From Site-B1 sp963827785 (lineage in GTDB: Bacteria > Bacteroidota > Bacteroidia > Flavobacteriales > Flavobacteriaceae): DNA of 64,000 nt. The notes under the pieces are model-generated. The model did not search any database and was not told the origin of the DNA. It saw only the letters and a list, made by a program, of their open reading frames with translations. The stretch covers positions 1 to 64,000 of the forward strand of contig CAWHCT010000010.1 in the NCBI GenBank assembly GCA_963827785.1, given 5' to 3'. Both the position numbers and the translations under genes were made by a program. Shown here one piece after another: positions 35,385-44,349 of this stretch (its first letter is position 1; every line of letters starts with the position of its first letter).

Positions 35385-36257
35385 TTATTGAACCATTTGT
35401 TTCATTTCACTCCTGTAATGCGATGCACTTTTCCCGGTGATCTCCTTAAATAGCTTATTAAAATGAGAAAAGTTATTGAATCCGCATTCATAGCAAATGT
35501 CTGTTATACTGCTTTGGCTTTCCTGAAGCAATTTAGTGGCATGTACTACTCTGTATTCATTCACCAATTTGGTAAATGTCTTTCCTGTTACTTTTTTAAA
35601 GTATCTGCAAAAAGCAGGAACGGTCATACTAACCTTATCTGCAATCTCTTCTAAAGATATATGGTTTGTGAAATTGGTATTAACATGCTTATAGATAATA
35701 TCTATTTTTGCCGTATCCTGAGGTTCCGTTTCAAAATTGAACCCTTCAGGATTTAAAATCCTGTAATCTTCTCGTAAAGCAAGACTGTGAAGGACCTTTA
35801 AAAGTTTAATCACCCTCTCAAATCCCTCATATTTAACCAGGGCTTCAATTTTAGGACCAACTTCCTTTTTTGTTTCTACGTTAAATAAAATACCCTTTTT
35901 TGCTCTTTCGAGCAGTTTATTTATTGCTTTCATTTCCGGAACATCAAAAAAAGTATTTCCTAAAAATTCCGGATGAAATTGTATTGTGGTTTCTTTTCCA
36001 TATCTGGTCATACCATCAGTAAAGCCATTATGAGGTAAATTTGAGCCAATCAATAACAGCTGACTATTATTAAAATAAGAGATATGGTTTCCTATATGTC
36101 TTTTGCCATATCCTTTATTTACATACAGTAATTCAATTTCCGGGTGAAAGTGCCAAAAAGCAGTATTATCATCTAGTCTTTCTGTATGTTGTTCTACAAG
36201 AAGCGAATAACCAAATTCCGGACTTAATTTTCTTAAAGCAGGTTTTTTAATAATCAT
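35385..36257 (-). CDS. AraC-family transcriptional regulator with cupin-type N-terminus
   Basis: The start at ATG 36257 (MIIKKPALRKLSPEFGYSL) is preferred; the frame extends to 36308. The N-terminal cupin-like sensor has FHPEIELLYV and LLIGSNLPHNG. The C-terminal AraC HTH pair (about 190-290 of this start) includes ISLEEIADKVSMTVPAFCRYFKKVTGKTF and SSITDICYECGFNNFSHFNKLFKEITG. It probably responds to a sugar-like ligand. The divergent gene at 36457 and the repeats between them are its likely targets. Confidence 0.9.
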   Translation of the reverse strand: MIIKKPALRKLSPEFGYSLLVEQHTERLDDNTAFWHFHPEIELLYVNKGYGKRHIGNHISYFNNSQLLLIGSNLPHNGFTDGMTRYGKETTIQFHPEFLGNTFFDVPEMKAINKLLERAKKGILFNVETKKEVGPKIEALVKYEGFERVIKLLKVLHSLALREDYRILNPEGFNFETEPQDTAKIDIIYKHVNTNFTNHISLEEIADKVSMTVPAFCRYFKKVTGKTFTKLVNEYRVVHATKLLQESQSSITDICYECGFNNFSHFNKLFKEITGKSASHYRSEMKQMVQ

Positions 36258-36310
36258 GGTGCATTTTTTATACAAAGGTAATTCCCTATCATTAAAATAT
36301 CTATGCAAAT

Positions 36311-36361
36311 TTAACCATAATATATGCTATATTAACCATTTTTTTACTATAACGTTATAGT
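36311..36361. promoter_or_regulatory. AraC-type direct repeats and a 16-bp perfect palindrome
   Basis: TTAACCAT occurs at 36311 and 36332, exactly 21 bp (two helical turns) apart, the arrangement bound by AraC-family monomers. Next to it, ACTATAACGTTATAGT (36346-36361) is a perfect 16-bp palindrome. Both lie in the divergent region between the regulator and the secreted protein. Confidence 0.55.
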
Positions 36362-36456
36362 TAAGGTAATATAATATATAAATTGGTCAAAATTGTTGTT
36401 TTCAGACTTGCAAAAGGCCCATACATTTGTCATGTAATTATTAAAACTATTATGTT

Positions 36457-37191
36457 ATGAAAAATTTAATTAAAAGAAGTTTAGTATTTGTAGTACTGTT
36501 TACTGCATTACTTGGTAGAGCAAATGATATTTCTTCATTAAGAAATATTAAAGACGACAAAACAACTATGTTGACATTGTTAGATGTCAAGCAAGGAAAT
36601 CAGCTATCCATTAAGGATGCGTTTGGACTGGTTCTTTATAAAGAATCAATAAAAGATTCCGGAGAATTTGTTAAGGGATTTGATTTAACATCACTTCCGG
36701 ATGGTGAGTATTATTTTGAACTAGATAGAGATCTGGAAATTAGGGTTATTCCTTTTACAGTAAGTATGGCAAAAGTTGACTTTAATAAAGAAATGGAAAC
36801 AATAATTTATAAGCCATATGTTTCTAAAAAGGAAAACAACATACTACTCTCAAAACTATCTTTAGATAAACAGCCATTAGAAGTGAAAATTTATTATGAT
36901 TATGACTCTGGTTCATATGAGTTAATTCACTCGGAAACATTAGAAAACACAATTAATATCCAAAGAGTTTACAGGCTGTTAAAAAGGGAAAAAGGAAATT
37001 ATAAAGTAGTCATGAACACTGAAGGCAGATCTTTTGTTGAATATTTAGATTATTCCTATACTTCTGTTAAACCTCAAGAAAAAAAGAAAACTAAAGAAAT
37101 TCTTGTTGATGATTCAAGAGAAGTTAAAAAAGGTATTGAGGATAAAATTTTAACCCTTAAAGGTGATTATTTCAATAAATTAAAAAAATAG
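36457..37191 (+). CDS. Secreted protein of unknown function, divergent from AraC regulator
   Basis: A 244-residue protein with a signal peptide (about 1-22, ending GRAND). The mature part resembles a T9SS-associated or secretion-domain beta-sandwich (LDVKQGNQLSIKDAFGLVLYKE, LPDGEYYFEL, VIPFTVS) and ends in a lysine-rich helical tail with no sorting domain. It ends in a strong terminator. Likely controlled by the divergent AraC-type regulator. Confidence 0.7.
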   Translation: MKNLIKRSLVFVVLFTALLGRANDISSLRNIKDDKTTMLTLLDVKQGNQLSIKDAFGLVLYKESIKDSGEFVKGFDLTSLPDGEYYFELDRDLEIRVIPFTVSMAKVDFNKEMETIIYKPYVSKKENNILLSKLSLDKQPLEVKIYYDYDSGSYELIHSETLENTINIQRVYRLLKREKGNYKVVMNTEGRSFVEYLDYSYTSVKPQEKKKTKEILVDDSREVKKGIEDKILTLKGDYFNKLKK

Positions 37192-37287
37192 AAAAAGGAA
37201 ATTATAAATTTAAATTAAAACTGAAGGATATACATTCATAGATTATTAAAAGTTTTAGTTAGAAAAAATCTTTTGACTTCAGTTATA

Positions 37288-37313
37288 AAAGTGGGCTTTT
37301 CGCCCACTTTTTT
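37288..37313. terminator. Intrinsic terminator
   Basis: AAAGTGGGC, loop TTTTC and GCCCACTTT with a T-run give a GC-rich stem typical of a strong Rho-independent terminator. Confidence 0.85.
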
Positions 37314-37415
37314 TATATACAAAAGCCAGAAAATATTAACATTTTTTAAAGAGAATTTGAGACGCTATCCGCTATAAAATCCTTAATTTTAGAGCCTAAT
37401 TAAAAATAACTTCAC

Positions 37416-39578
37416 ATGAAAAAAATATTTCTTTTTTTATTTACTATTATTCTTGCCATTCCAAACTCAATTAGAGCAGATGAAGGTATGTGGTTCTTAA
37501 TGCACATTGAGCGATTAAATCATCGCGATATGCAAAAAATGGGGCTACAATTAACTTCTGAAGAAATTTACAGTGTTAATAACCAAAGTTTAAAAGATGC
37601 CATTGTTCAATTTAATGGAGGTTGTACTGCCAGCATTATTTCTGATAGTGGTCTGGTGCTTACAAATCATCATTGTGGTTATAATGCCATAGCAGAATTA
37701 TCAACTGCAGAAAAAAATCATTTAAAAGACGGATTTTGGGCGGGCTCATTGGAGGAAGAATTGAAGCCTAATAGGTTATTTGTACGGTTTTTTGTTAGAA
37801 TGGATGATGTTTCCAATCGCATTTTGTCTCAGGTTAATGACAGCATGAGCGAAAAAGAAAGAGAAGCAGCAATAAACAGGGAGATATCCAAAATTGAGCA
37901 AGAAAACAACGAAGGTGGAAAATATACAGTTTCAGTTCGTTCTTTTTATCAGGGAAATGAATATTACTACTTTGTTTATGAAGATTATAATGACGTTAGA
38001 TTAGTTGGTGCTCCACCTGAAAGTATAGGAAAATACGGTGGTGACACAGATAATTGGGAATGGCCAAGACATACTGGAGATTTTAGTTTATTCAGAGTTT
38101 ATGCAGATGCAAACGGAAATCCTGCAGAATATTCAACAGAAAATGTCCCATTAAAAGCAAAATACCACTTGCCGGTAAATATTGACGGAGTAAAGGAAAA
38201 TGACTTTGCCATGATATTTGGTTATCCAGGAAGAACAAACCGATGGATGCCTGCCGAAGGCGTAGAGCAAAATGTAAATTATGCCTATCCTGCCTGGGTT
38301 GAAGGCTCTAAATTGAGCTTAGATGTCATGAAAAAATACATGAAGGAAAACGATGAAATAGATCTTATGTATGCTTCCCAATACGCAAGAATAGCCAATT
38401 ACTGGAAGAACAGAATTGGTATGATAGACGCGCTTTCAAAACATAGGACGGCTGCAATAAAACGCAAAACAGAAGCTAAATTTGATAAATGGGCCAATAA
38501 AAAAGAGAATAAAGCTAAATATGGAAATGTTATTTCCAATATCAATAAATATTACAGTCTTACCAACAATAAGGCTAAACATGATAATTATATTATTGGC
38601 ATGCTTCGTTCAAGTAAATTCGCAGTTTTACCATATAGAATAGGCTCAGGTCTTGAACAATATGTAAGCGCTAATGATGCAATGCGCAAAAACATAATGC
38701 CAAGGTTATTGGAACTTATAGAAAGTTCGTATGAAGATTTCCATTTACCTCTGGAAAAAGAGATTCTTGGAAAACAACTTGGCCTATATGCCTCGAGATC
38801 AAATTATCCACTACCTGAATTAGTAGCTGAAGTTGGTGCAAAGAACAATAACGACTTTACAACCTATGTAAATGCTATTTTTGAGTTAAGTATGTTTTCA
38901 TCTAAAGAGCGAGTTGAAGCATTCCTTCAATATCCTGATTCCACTTTATTGACAAATGACCCATTATATAAATTATCTGGTGAATTGTTGGATAAATACA
39001 GAGAAAGCCCTGAAGACCTGATGCAGCCGGAAAATGATTTTGGAGCTTCATACAGATTGCTGGTAGAAGGGTTACGAAAATCCGGATTAAGTAAAATTCA
39101 ATATCCAGATGCGAACTCTACTTTAAGATTATCCTACGGAAAAGTTCGATCTCTGCCTAAAGACAGTAGAAATGATGCTAACAAGAATTATTATACAACT
39201 CTAACCGGAGTCATTAATAAATATAAGCCAAATGATGACGAATTTGACTTACCACAGGCTATGCTGGATATTTATAAGAAAAAAGATTATGGTGTATATG
39301 CTAATGAATACGGACAATTACCTGTGAATTTCCTTACTGATAATGATATAACCGGAGGAAATTCCGGATCTCCGGTAATAAATGGCAATGGTGAGCTAAT
39401 TGGGTTGGCATTTGATGGCAATATTGAGGCTATGGCTGGCGATGTTATTTTTGACCCTATTCTTCAGAGAACAATAAACGTTGACATCAGGTATGTTCTT
39501 TGGCTAATTGATAAATTTTCAAATGCAAAACATATAGTTGATGAATTAACTATTGTAAGAGCAGGTAATAAATCCTGA
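37416..39578 (+). CDS. S46-family dipeptidyl-peptidase (DPP7/DPP11 type)
   Basis: A 720-residue exported serine peptidase. After the signal peptide, the mature N-terminus begins DEGMWF. The catalytic triad regions are LVLTNHHCGYNAI (His, 85/86), GGDTDNWEWPRHTGDFSLFR (Asp) and TGGNSGSPV (Ser, about 650). The following GLAFDGNIEAM has Gly where DPP11 enzymes carry the Arg that selects acidic residues, so DPP7-like specificity for aliphatic or aromatic residues is more likely. It releases dipeptides in the periplasm for amino-acid nutrition. Intact and monocistronic. Confidence 0.92.
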   Translation: MKKIFLFLFTIILAIPNSIRADEGMWFLMHIERLNHRDMQKMGLQLTSEEIYSVNNQSLKDAIVQFNGGCTASIISDSGLVLTNHHCGYNAIAELSTAEKNHLKDGFWAGSLEEELKPNRLFVRFFVRMDDVSNRILSQVNDSMSEKEREAAINREISKIEQENNEGGKYTVSVRSFYQGNEYYYFVYEDYNDVRLVGAPPESIGKYGGDTDNWEWPRHTGDFSLFRVYADANGNPAEYSTENVPLKAKYHLPVNIDGVKENDFAMIFGYPGRTNRWMPAEGVEQNVNYAYPAWVEGSKLSLDVMKKYMKENDEIDLMYASQYARIANYWKNRIGMIDALSKHRTAAIKRKTEAKFDKWANKKENKAKYGNVISNINKYYSLTNNKAKHDNYIIGMLRSSKFAVLPYRIGSGLEQYVSANDAMRKNIMPRLLELIESSYEDFHLPLEKEILGKQLGLYASRSNYPLPELVAEVGAKNNNDFTTYVNAIFELSMFSSKERVEAFLQYPDSTLLTNDPLYKLSGELLDKYRESPEDLMQPENDFGASYRLLVEGLRKSGLSKIQYPDANSTLRLSYGKVRSLPKDSRNDANKNYYTTLTGVINKYKPNDDEFDLPQAMLDIYKKKDYGVYANEYGQLPVNFLTDNDITGGNSGSPVINGNGELIGLAFDGNIEAMAGDVIFDPILQRTINVDIRYVLWLIDKFSNAKHIVDELTIVRAGNKS

Positions 39579-39590
39579 TAAATTAAATAA

Positions 39591-39620
39591 AAAAAAGCGG
39601 CTTATTTAAGTCGCTTTTTT
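39591..39620. terminator. Bidirectional intrinsic terminator
   Basis: AAAAAAGCGGCTTA and TAAGTCGCTTTTTT pair (one G-U) between convergent genes, with A/T tracts on both sides. Confidence 0.75.
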
Positions 39621-39641
39621 TATTCAATATGTTTTAGTTTT

Positions 39642-40424
39642 TTACTTCCCTGGGAAATTAGCCTTTCTTTTTTGTAAAAATGCAGTTGTGCCTTCTTTAA
39701 AATCTTCTGTGCCAAAACATTTACCGAACTGTTTTATTTCAGTTTTAAAACCATTTTTGTCATCATTATAATTTGCATTAACAGCCTTTATTGCTTTGGC
39801 TATAGCCACCGAGGAATTTCTCATAATTTTATCTGCAAGTTCATGACAAAATTCCAAAAGTTCTTCTTGTGTCTTAACATGATTTACCAAACCGTAATTC
39901 AATGCTTGATTTGCATCTATCATTCCAGCTGTCATAATCATTTCCAAAGCGCGTCCTTTACCGACTAACTGAGGCAATCGTTGTGTTCCGCCATATCCCG
40001 GAATAACTCCCAAAGACACCTCTGGTAATCCCATTTTTGCATTACTGCTTGCAACTCTAAAATGACAGGCCATCGCGAGTTCCAATCCGCCGCCAAGCGC
40101 AAAACCATTCACTGCTGCAATAACCGGAGTTGATAATTGTTCTACAAAATCAAATAACAGTTTTTGTCCTTTTGCTGCCAGTTTACTTCCTTCATCAATG
40201 CTAAAATTTGCAAATTCACTTATATCAGCACCGGCTACAAATGCCTTTTCACCACTGCCTGTTAATATTATAACCTTTACATTCTTATCATGATCTGATT
40301 GTTTAAAGGCATCATGCAACTCCTGAATGGTCTCAATATTAAGCGCATTCAATTTATTAGGTCGATTGATTGTAATGGTGGCAATACCATTTTTTGATTC
40401 TGTTAGTATATTTTTATAATTCAT
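39642..40424 (-). CDS. Enoyl-CoA hydratase/isomerase (crotonase) family
   Basis: The start at ATG 40424 (MNYKNILTESKNGIATITIN) is chosen; the longer frame would overlap the histidine kinase gene. The 260-residue crotonase carries FVAGADISEFAN (oxyanion hole) and GYGGTQRLPQLVG, with Glu in GLPEVSLGVIPGYGG at the catalytic position. It hydrates trans-2-enoyl-CoA in beta-oxidation or short-chain metabolism. It follows the kinase gene by 4 bp, so the pair is probably co-transcribed although functionally unrelated. Confidence 0.9.
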   Translation of the reverse strand: MNYKNILTESKNGIATITINRPNKLNALNIETIQELHDAFKQSDHDKNVKVIILTGSGEKAFVAGADISEFANFSIDEGSKLAAKGQKLLFDFVEQLSTPVIAAVNGFALGGGLELAMACHFRVASSNAKMGLPEVSLGVIPGYGGTQRLPQLVGKGRALEMIMTAGMIDANQALNYGLVNHVKTQEELLEFCHELADKIMRNSSVAIAKAIKAVNANYNDDKNGFKTEIKQFGKCFGTEDFKEGTTAFLQKRKANFPGK

Positions 40425-40428
40425 AATT

Positions 40429-41874
40429 TTATTCTTTTGGGAAAACAACTGTAAAAGTGGTCCCATTATTTTTATTTGATTTAAATGAAATAATTCCTTT
40501 GTAGGTGTTAACAATGTTTTTTACCATAGCTAAGCCCAATCCCATCCCGCTGGTTTTAGTCGTAAATTTTGGTTCAAATACCTTTTCTTTGTTCTCATCT
40601 TTTATCCCAATTCCATTGTCCTTAACCTTCAGTATTATGTTACCTTTTTCTTCAGAAAGAGTGACCTCTATTTCGGGCTGAACACCTTTTGGAATGGACT
40701 GAATTCCATTCTTAACAAGATTGGTAACAACACGAATCAATTGGGTTCGGTCAAAATTGGCAATAATTTCATTTTTACTTGGCCTGAATGTGATATACTT
40801 CTCATTAAAAATATCTAATGCCAAGTTAACAACCTCTACTATATTAAGCATTTCAACCTTTTGAGCAGGCATTTCGGCAAAATTAGAAAAAGCTGAAGCA
40901 ATACTGCTCATAATATCTATCTGCTGGATCAGTGTATTGCTGAATTCATCTACCTTTTGATGGATTTCAGGATCGTTCGGGTTAAATTTAGCTTGAAAAC
41001 TCTGCACACTTAATCGCATTGGAGTTAAAGGATTCTTTATTTCGTGAGCAACTTGTTTTGCCATTTCCCGCCATGCCTGCTCCCTTTCACTGGTTGCCAG
41101 TTTAACTGCACTTTCTTCAAGTTCATCTATCATACTGTTATAAGAGTTGACCAAGGTTGAAATTTCTTCTGTTTTTGTTTCAATATTTATTCTCTCATTT
41201 CGCTTTTCCAATCTGGTTGTATTGATCTTATCACTTATAGTCTTCAAGGTTTTGGTAATGAATTTTGAGGAAAAATATGCTAAAATAATAGCGATAAACA
41301 GCATCACTATATAAGCATATGCCAACCTTATTAAAAACTCATTTAATTCCCTGCTTAAGAACTCATCCTTCTCCAAATAGGGAAGATTCAAAATTGCCAA
41401 AGGTTTATATTTTCCATCTGTAATATAGGAATATGAAGACAGGAACGTTTCGCCGTTCTCAAGACGTTTTTCAACATACCTTTTGTCCTCAGATTTTGAC
41501 AGGGAATTCAATATATCTGCATCCAGGCAAATAGCCAGAGAATCCGGTTTTATTCTTGCCAAAGATGACTTTAACAAATTTCCTTCCAGATCATAGAGAT
41601 TAAGCTGTAGTTTATGTATAGTTGCTATTTCATATATCTTTTCTTTAAATATCAACGGAATTTTTTCAGTCTTGATCTCATATGTGGTCTCTCTTAATAC
41701 ATAATTTATATGCTCCTGTATATTCTGTTCTTTTCTTTCCAATCTGCTTTTATGGTAATCCTGAGACTCTTCATTGTATTGATAAATTGAAACCAATGCA
41801 ATTAAAACCGAAGCTAAAACCACCAGGAGAATCATGGCTATGAAAATGCGTGTTCTGAGAGATAATTTTTTCAA
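40429..41874 (-). CDS. Membrane sensor histidine kinase
   Basis: A 481-residue kinase: transmembrane helices at about 8-30 and 178-200 flank a periplasmic sensor, then HAMP, HisKA with HEIKNPLTPMRL (phospho-His near 277) and an ATPase domain with VTNLVKNGIQSIP (N box), DNGIGIKDENKEKVFEPKF and GMGLGLAMVKNI. This NtrY-like layout is widespread in Flavobacteriia. No response regulator is adjacent, so it is an orphan here. Confidence 0.9.
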   Translation of the reverse strand: MKKLSLRTRIFIAMILLVVLASVLIALVSIYQYNEESQDYHKSRLERKEQNIQEHINYVLRETTYEIKTEKIPLIFKEKIYEIATIHKLQLNLYDLEGNLLKSSLARIKPDSLAICLDADILNSLSKSEDKRYVEKRLENGETFLSSYSYITDGKYKPLAILNLPYLEKDEFLSRELNEFLIRLAYAYIVMLFIAIILAYFSSKFITKTLKTISDKINTTRLEKRNERINIETKTEEISTLVNSYNSMIDELEESAVKLATSEREQAWREMAKQVAHEIKNPLTPMRLSVQSFQAKFNPNDPEIHQKVDEFSNTLIQQIDIMSSIASAFSNFAEMPAQKVEMLNIVEVVNLALDIFNEKYITFRPSKNEIIANFDRTQLIRVVTNLVKNGIQSIPKGVQPEIEVTLSEEKGNIILKVKDNGIGIKDENKEKVFEPKFTTKTSGMGLGLAMVKNIVNTYKGIISFKSNKNNGTTFTVVFPKE

Positions 41875-41991
41875 TTTTTCCTGGCTTAATTGTTGGATAA
41901 ATATAGCAATAATTAAGCCAAGTAATTTAAGTTCTTCACCTGTACAAAAGGTTATTATTTTATTTTTAACTTTATCATCAAATTCACATTC

Positions 41992-43068
41992 ATGAGCTTA
42001 CTGATTTTCTATGCTATAATTTCTATTTTCTTTTCTTTTTTATGCTCTATTCTGGAAGCTGTTTTATTGAGTGTCACACCGACCTTTATTAATATTAAAA
42101 AAAGTGAAGGAAAACACTATGCATCTACTCTAGAAAAGATCAAAAAGGATGTTGATAAACCCTTGATTGCCATTCTTACTTTAAATACCATTGCGCATAC
42201 TGTTGGGGCAATATTGGTTGGTGTACAAGCTGAAAAAGTATTTGGAACCGGAGATAATTCAATATTGATAGTTTCTGCAATAATGACCTTTTTAATTTTA
42301 GTACTTTCAGAAATAATACCAAAAACTATTGGTGCAACTTATTGGAAACAACTCGCAAATTTATCAACTATTATACTTAATGGGTTAATCTTTTTCTTTA
42401 AATGGACAGGTATTATCTGGTCCCTGCAATTATTCACCAAATTATTTGGCAAAGGTCATCATGGAAGTGTATTCAGTAGAGAAGGTTTTTTGGCTATGAC
42501 AGACATAGCTCATGAAGAAGGTGTTTTTCATGAATCTGAAAGTAAGGTGATCAAAAATCTTATAAATTTTAAAGATGTAAGTGCAAAAGATATTATGACT
42601 CCAAGAACGGTCATAAAAATTGAAAACGAGGAGACATCTATTGAATCTTTTTTTAATAATAATCCAACCTTAAGGTTTTCCAGAATTCCTATTTTTAAGG
42701 ATTCTCCCGATAATATTACAGGTCTTGTATTAAAAGATGACGTTTACAAAGAAATGGCAACAGGTAATGGCAGCAAACCATTGGCAGAAATTAAAAGAAA
42801 TATTATCATCACCAATAGAAATTTGCCTATTCCAAAACTTTTTGAACAACTTATAGAGAGCAAAAACCATATGTCATTGGTGGTCGACGAATATGGTTCC
42901 GTGAGTGGCTTGGTCACCATGGAAGATGTCATTGAAACTTTATTAGGCCTGGAGATCATGGATGAAAGCGATAATGTAGAAAACTTGCAGATGCTTGCCA
43001 GAAAAAGCTGGGAAAAAAGGGCTAAACGATTAGGATTAATTGAAGACATAAATATTAAGAGGAAATAA
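41992..43068 (+). CDS. CNNM/CorC-type transporter or hemolysin-family protein (DUF21 + CBS)
   Basis: A 358-residue protein: an N-terminal DUF21 membrane domain (four helices, 1-150) with the ENG-like ALLSVTPTF region, then a CBS pair (about 195-330) with ITPRTVI-type DIMTPRTVIKI and MSLVVDEYGSVSGLVTMEDVIETLLG. The CNNM/CorC family exports or senses Mg2+. The usual C-terminal CorC_HlyC domain is missing, as in short homologues. It starts about 118 bp after the divergent kinase gene. Confidence 0.88.
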   Translation: MSLLIFYAIISIFFSFLCSILEAVLLSVTPTFINIKKSEGKHYASTLEKIKKDVDKPLIAILTLNTIAHTVGAILVGVQAEKVFGTGDNSILIVSAIMTFLILVLSEIIPKTIGATYWKQLANLSTIILNGLIFFFKWTGIIWSLQLFTKLFGKGHHGSVFSREGFLAMTDIAHEEGVFHESESKVIKNLINFKDVSAKDIMTPRTVIKIENEETSIESFFNNNPTLRFSRIPIFKDSPDNITGLVLKDDVYKEMATGNGSKPLAEIKRNIIITNRNLPIPKLFEQLIESKNHMSLVVDEYGSVSGLVTMEDVIETLLGLEIMDESDNVENLQMLARKSWEKRAKRLGLIEDINIKRK

Positions 43069-43099
43069 AAATCCCAATGTTTTCACATTGAGATTTTTT
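43067..43099. terminator. Intrinsic terminator after the CNNM-type gene
   Basis: AAAATCCCAATG and CATTGAGATTTT pair imperfectly around TTTTCA, with a T-run; located between convergent genes. Confidence 0.65.
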
Positions 43100-43137
43100 A
43101 AAAAACTAAAGAATAAATGAGGCAAAATATTTTTATG

Positions 43138-43647
43138 CTACCAACTCTCTCGGCAAGCAATACAAAAATCAAATTTTTTATTAAAATATCGATCAAACAA
43201 TTGAATTACTTTTTTAGCTTTTATATGCTCGTTCAACTCACCTTTTTGTAGTGCGGCATCATCTATATTCTCAACAAAATCGCCGTTCCAGTTAAAATCT
43301 ATATTCGTAATTGTCACTCTATATTTTCCTTCCTTCTTCTGCAAATATCCCGTGAATTTTCCGCCCGGCTTCAAATACCTTGGATAGCTTCCCTTTTCGT
43401 AACCATGTGCTTCCAATTCATTTTTGCTGTCAAAGTTTATTGTGAATATCACTTCATCTCTAACGATGTAAATTTTTTCATAATTTCCCTGTTGTCGAAG
43501 GGATTCATATAATTCATAAATAGAATTATCACTGTCGTATACTTTTTGCCAAATTAAATTGTTACTTTCAATTTTAAAATTATGAGGAATCCCTGTTATA
43601 AATAAGGATATAGCCAATGATGATAGTATAAGCAGATTTTTCATCAT
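43138..43647 (-). CDS. Secreted protein of unknown function
   Basis: A 169-residue protein with an N-terminal signal peptide (about 1-20). The beta-rich mature part (NLIWQKVYDS, FTGYLQKKEGKYRVTITNIDF) resembles DUF4468-like exported Bacteroidota proteins, and the C-terminus has a CIAC cysteine pair (FDFCIACRESW). Function unknown, monocistronic. Confidence 0.68.
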   Translation of the reverse strand: MMKNLLILSSLAISLFITGIPHNFKIESNNLIWQKVYDSDNSIYELYESLRQQGNYEKIYIVRDEVIFTINFDSKNELEAHGYEKGSYPRYLKPGGKFTGYLQKKEGKYRVTITNIDFNWNGDFVENIDDAALQKGELNEHIKAKKVIQLFDRYFNKKFDFCIACRESW

Positions 43648-43768
43648 ATATTGTTTTTTAGATTAAGGGACTACTAATGTAAAAAACTAATGTATTTCAG
43701 CCAATATTATTTACGTTTTATCGATGAAATGCAAATTTTGTTAATTTTTTGTACGTATTTTCTTAAAA

Positions 43769-44242
43769 ATGAAACAGGTTACAATTAAAACACCTTTAGG
43801 GCATGCAAAGATAGAAGGGAATGAAGAAGGAATCGCATCAATACTTGTTTTGAACAATGAACAAGCACTTTCACATTCAATTCCTGATGAGCTCAAAGAC
43901 TGTGTCAAACAATTAGACGAATATTTTCAAGGAACTCGTCAAAAATTCAGTTTGAAACTGAATCCGACTGGCACTGAATTTCAAAAAAGAGTTTGGAATG
44001 AATTAGTAAATATTCCATATGGTAAAACCCTGTCTTATTTAGAGTTGAGCAAAAGATTAGGAGATCCCAAAGCCATTAGAGCAATCGCGAATGCAAATGG
44101 TAAAAATCCTATCTGGATAGTGATTCCATGTCACAGGGTAATTGGTTCAGATGGGTCTTTAACTGGTTATGCCGGTGGTTTATACAGGAAAAAATGGTTA
44201 TTGGATCATGAAAGCCCAAATAAACAGCAATCCTTATTTTAG
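43769..44242 (+). CDS. ogt: Methylated-DNA-[protein]-cysteine S-methyltransferase
   Basis: A 157-residue repair protein with the complete family motif IPCHRVIGSDG (acceptor Cys, about 121), the helix-turn-helix arginine finger in GDPKAIRAIANANGKNP, and GYAGGLYRKKWLL. It removes alkyl groups from O6-alkylguanine by a suicide transfer to the Cys. No Ada regulatory domain is present. Confidence 0.94.
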   Translation: MKQVTIKTPLGHAKIEGNEEGIASILVLNNEQALSHSIPDELKDCVKQLDEYFQGTRQKFSLKLNPTGTEFQKRVWNELVNIPYGKTLSYLELSKRLGDPKAIRAIANANGKNPIWIVIPCHRVIGSDGSLTGYAGGLYRKKWLLDHESPNKQQSLF

Positions 44243-44349
44243 ATAAAAGTTTACTGAACCTTTTAAAAAATATAATTTTCCTTTAGTAAAGGGTTTTTGT
44301 GGGTATTTAATTTTCTTATATTTAGTTTTTCTAAGAAAAACCTTCATTA

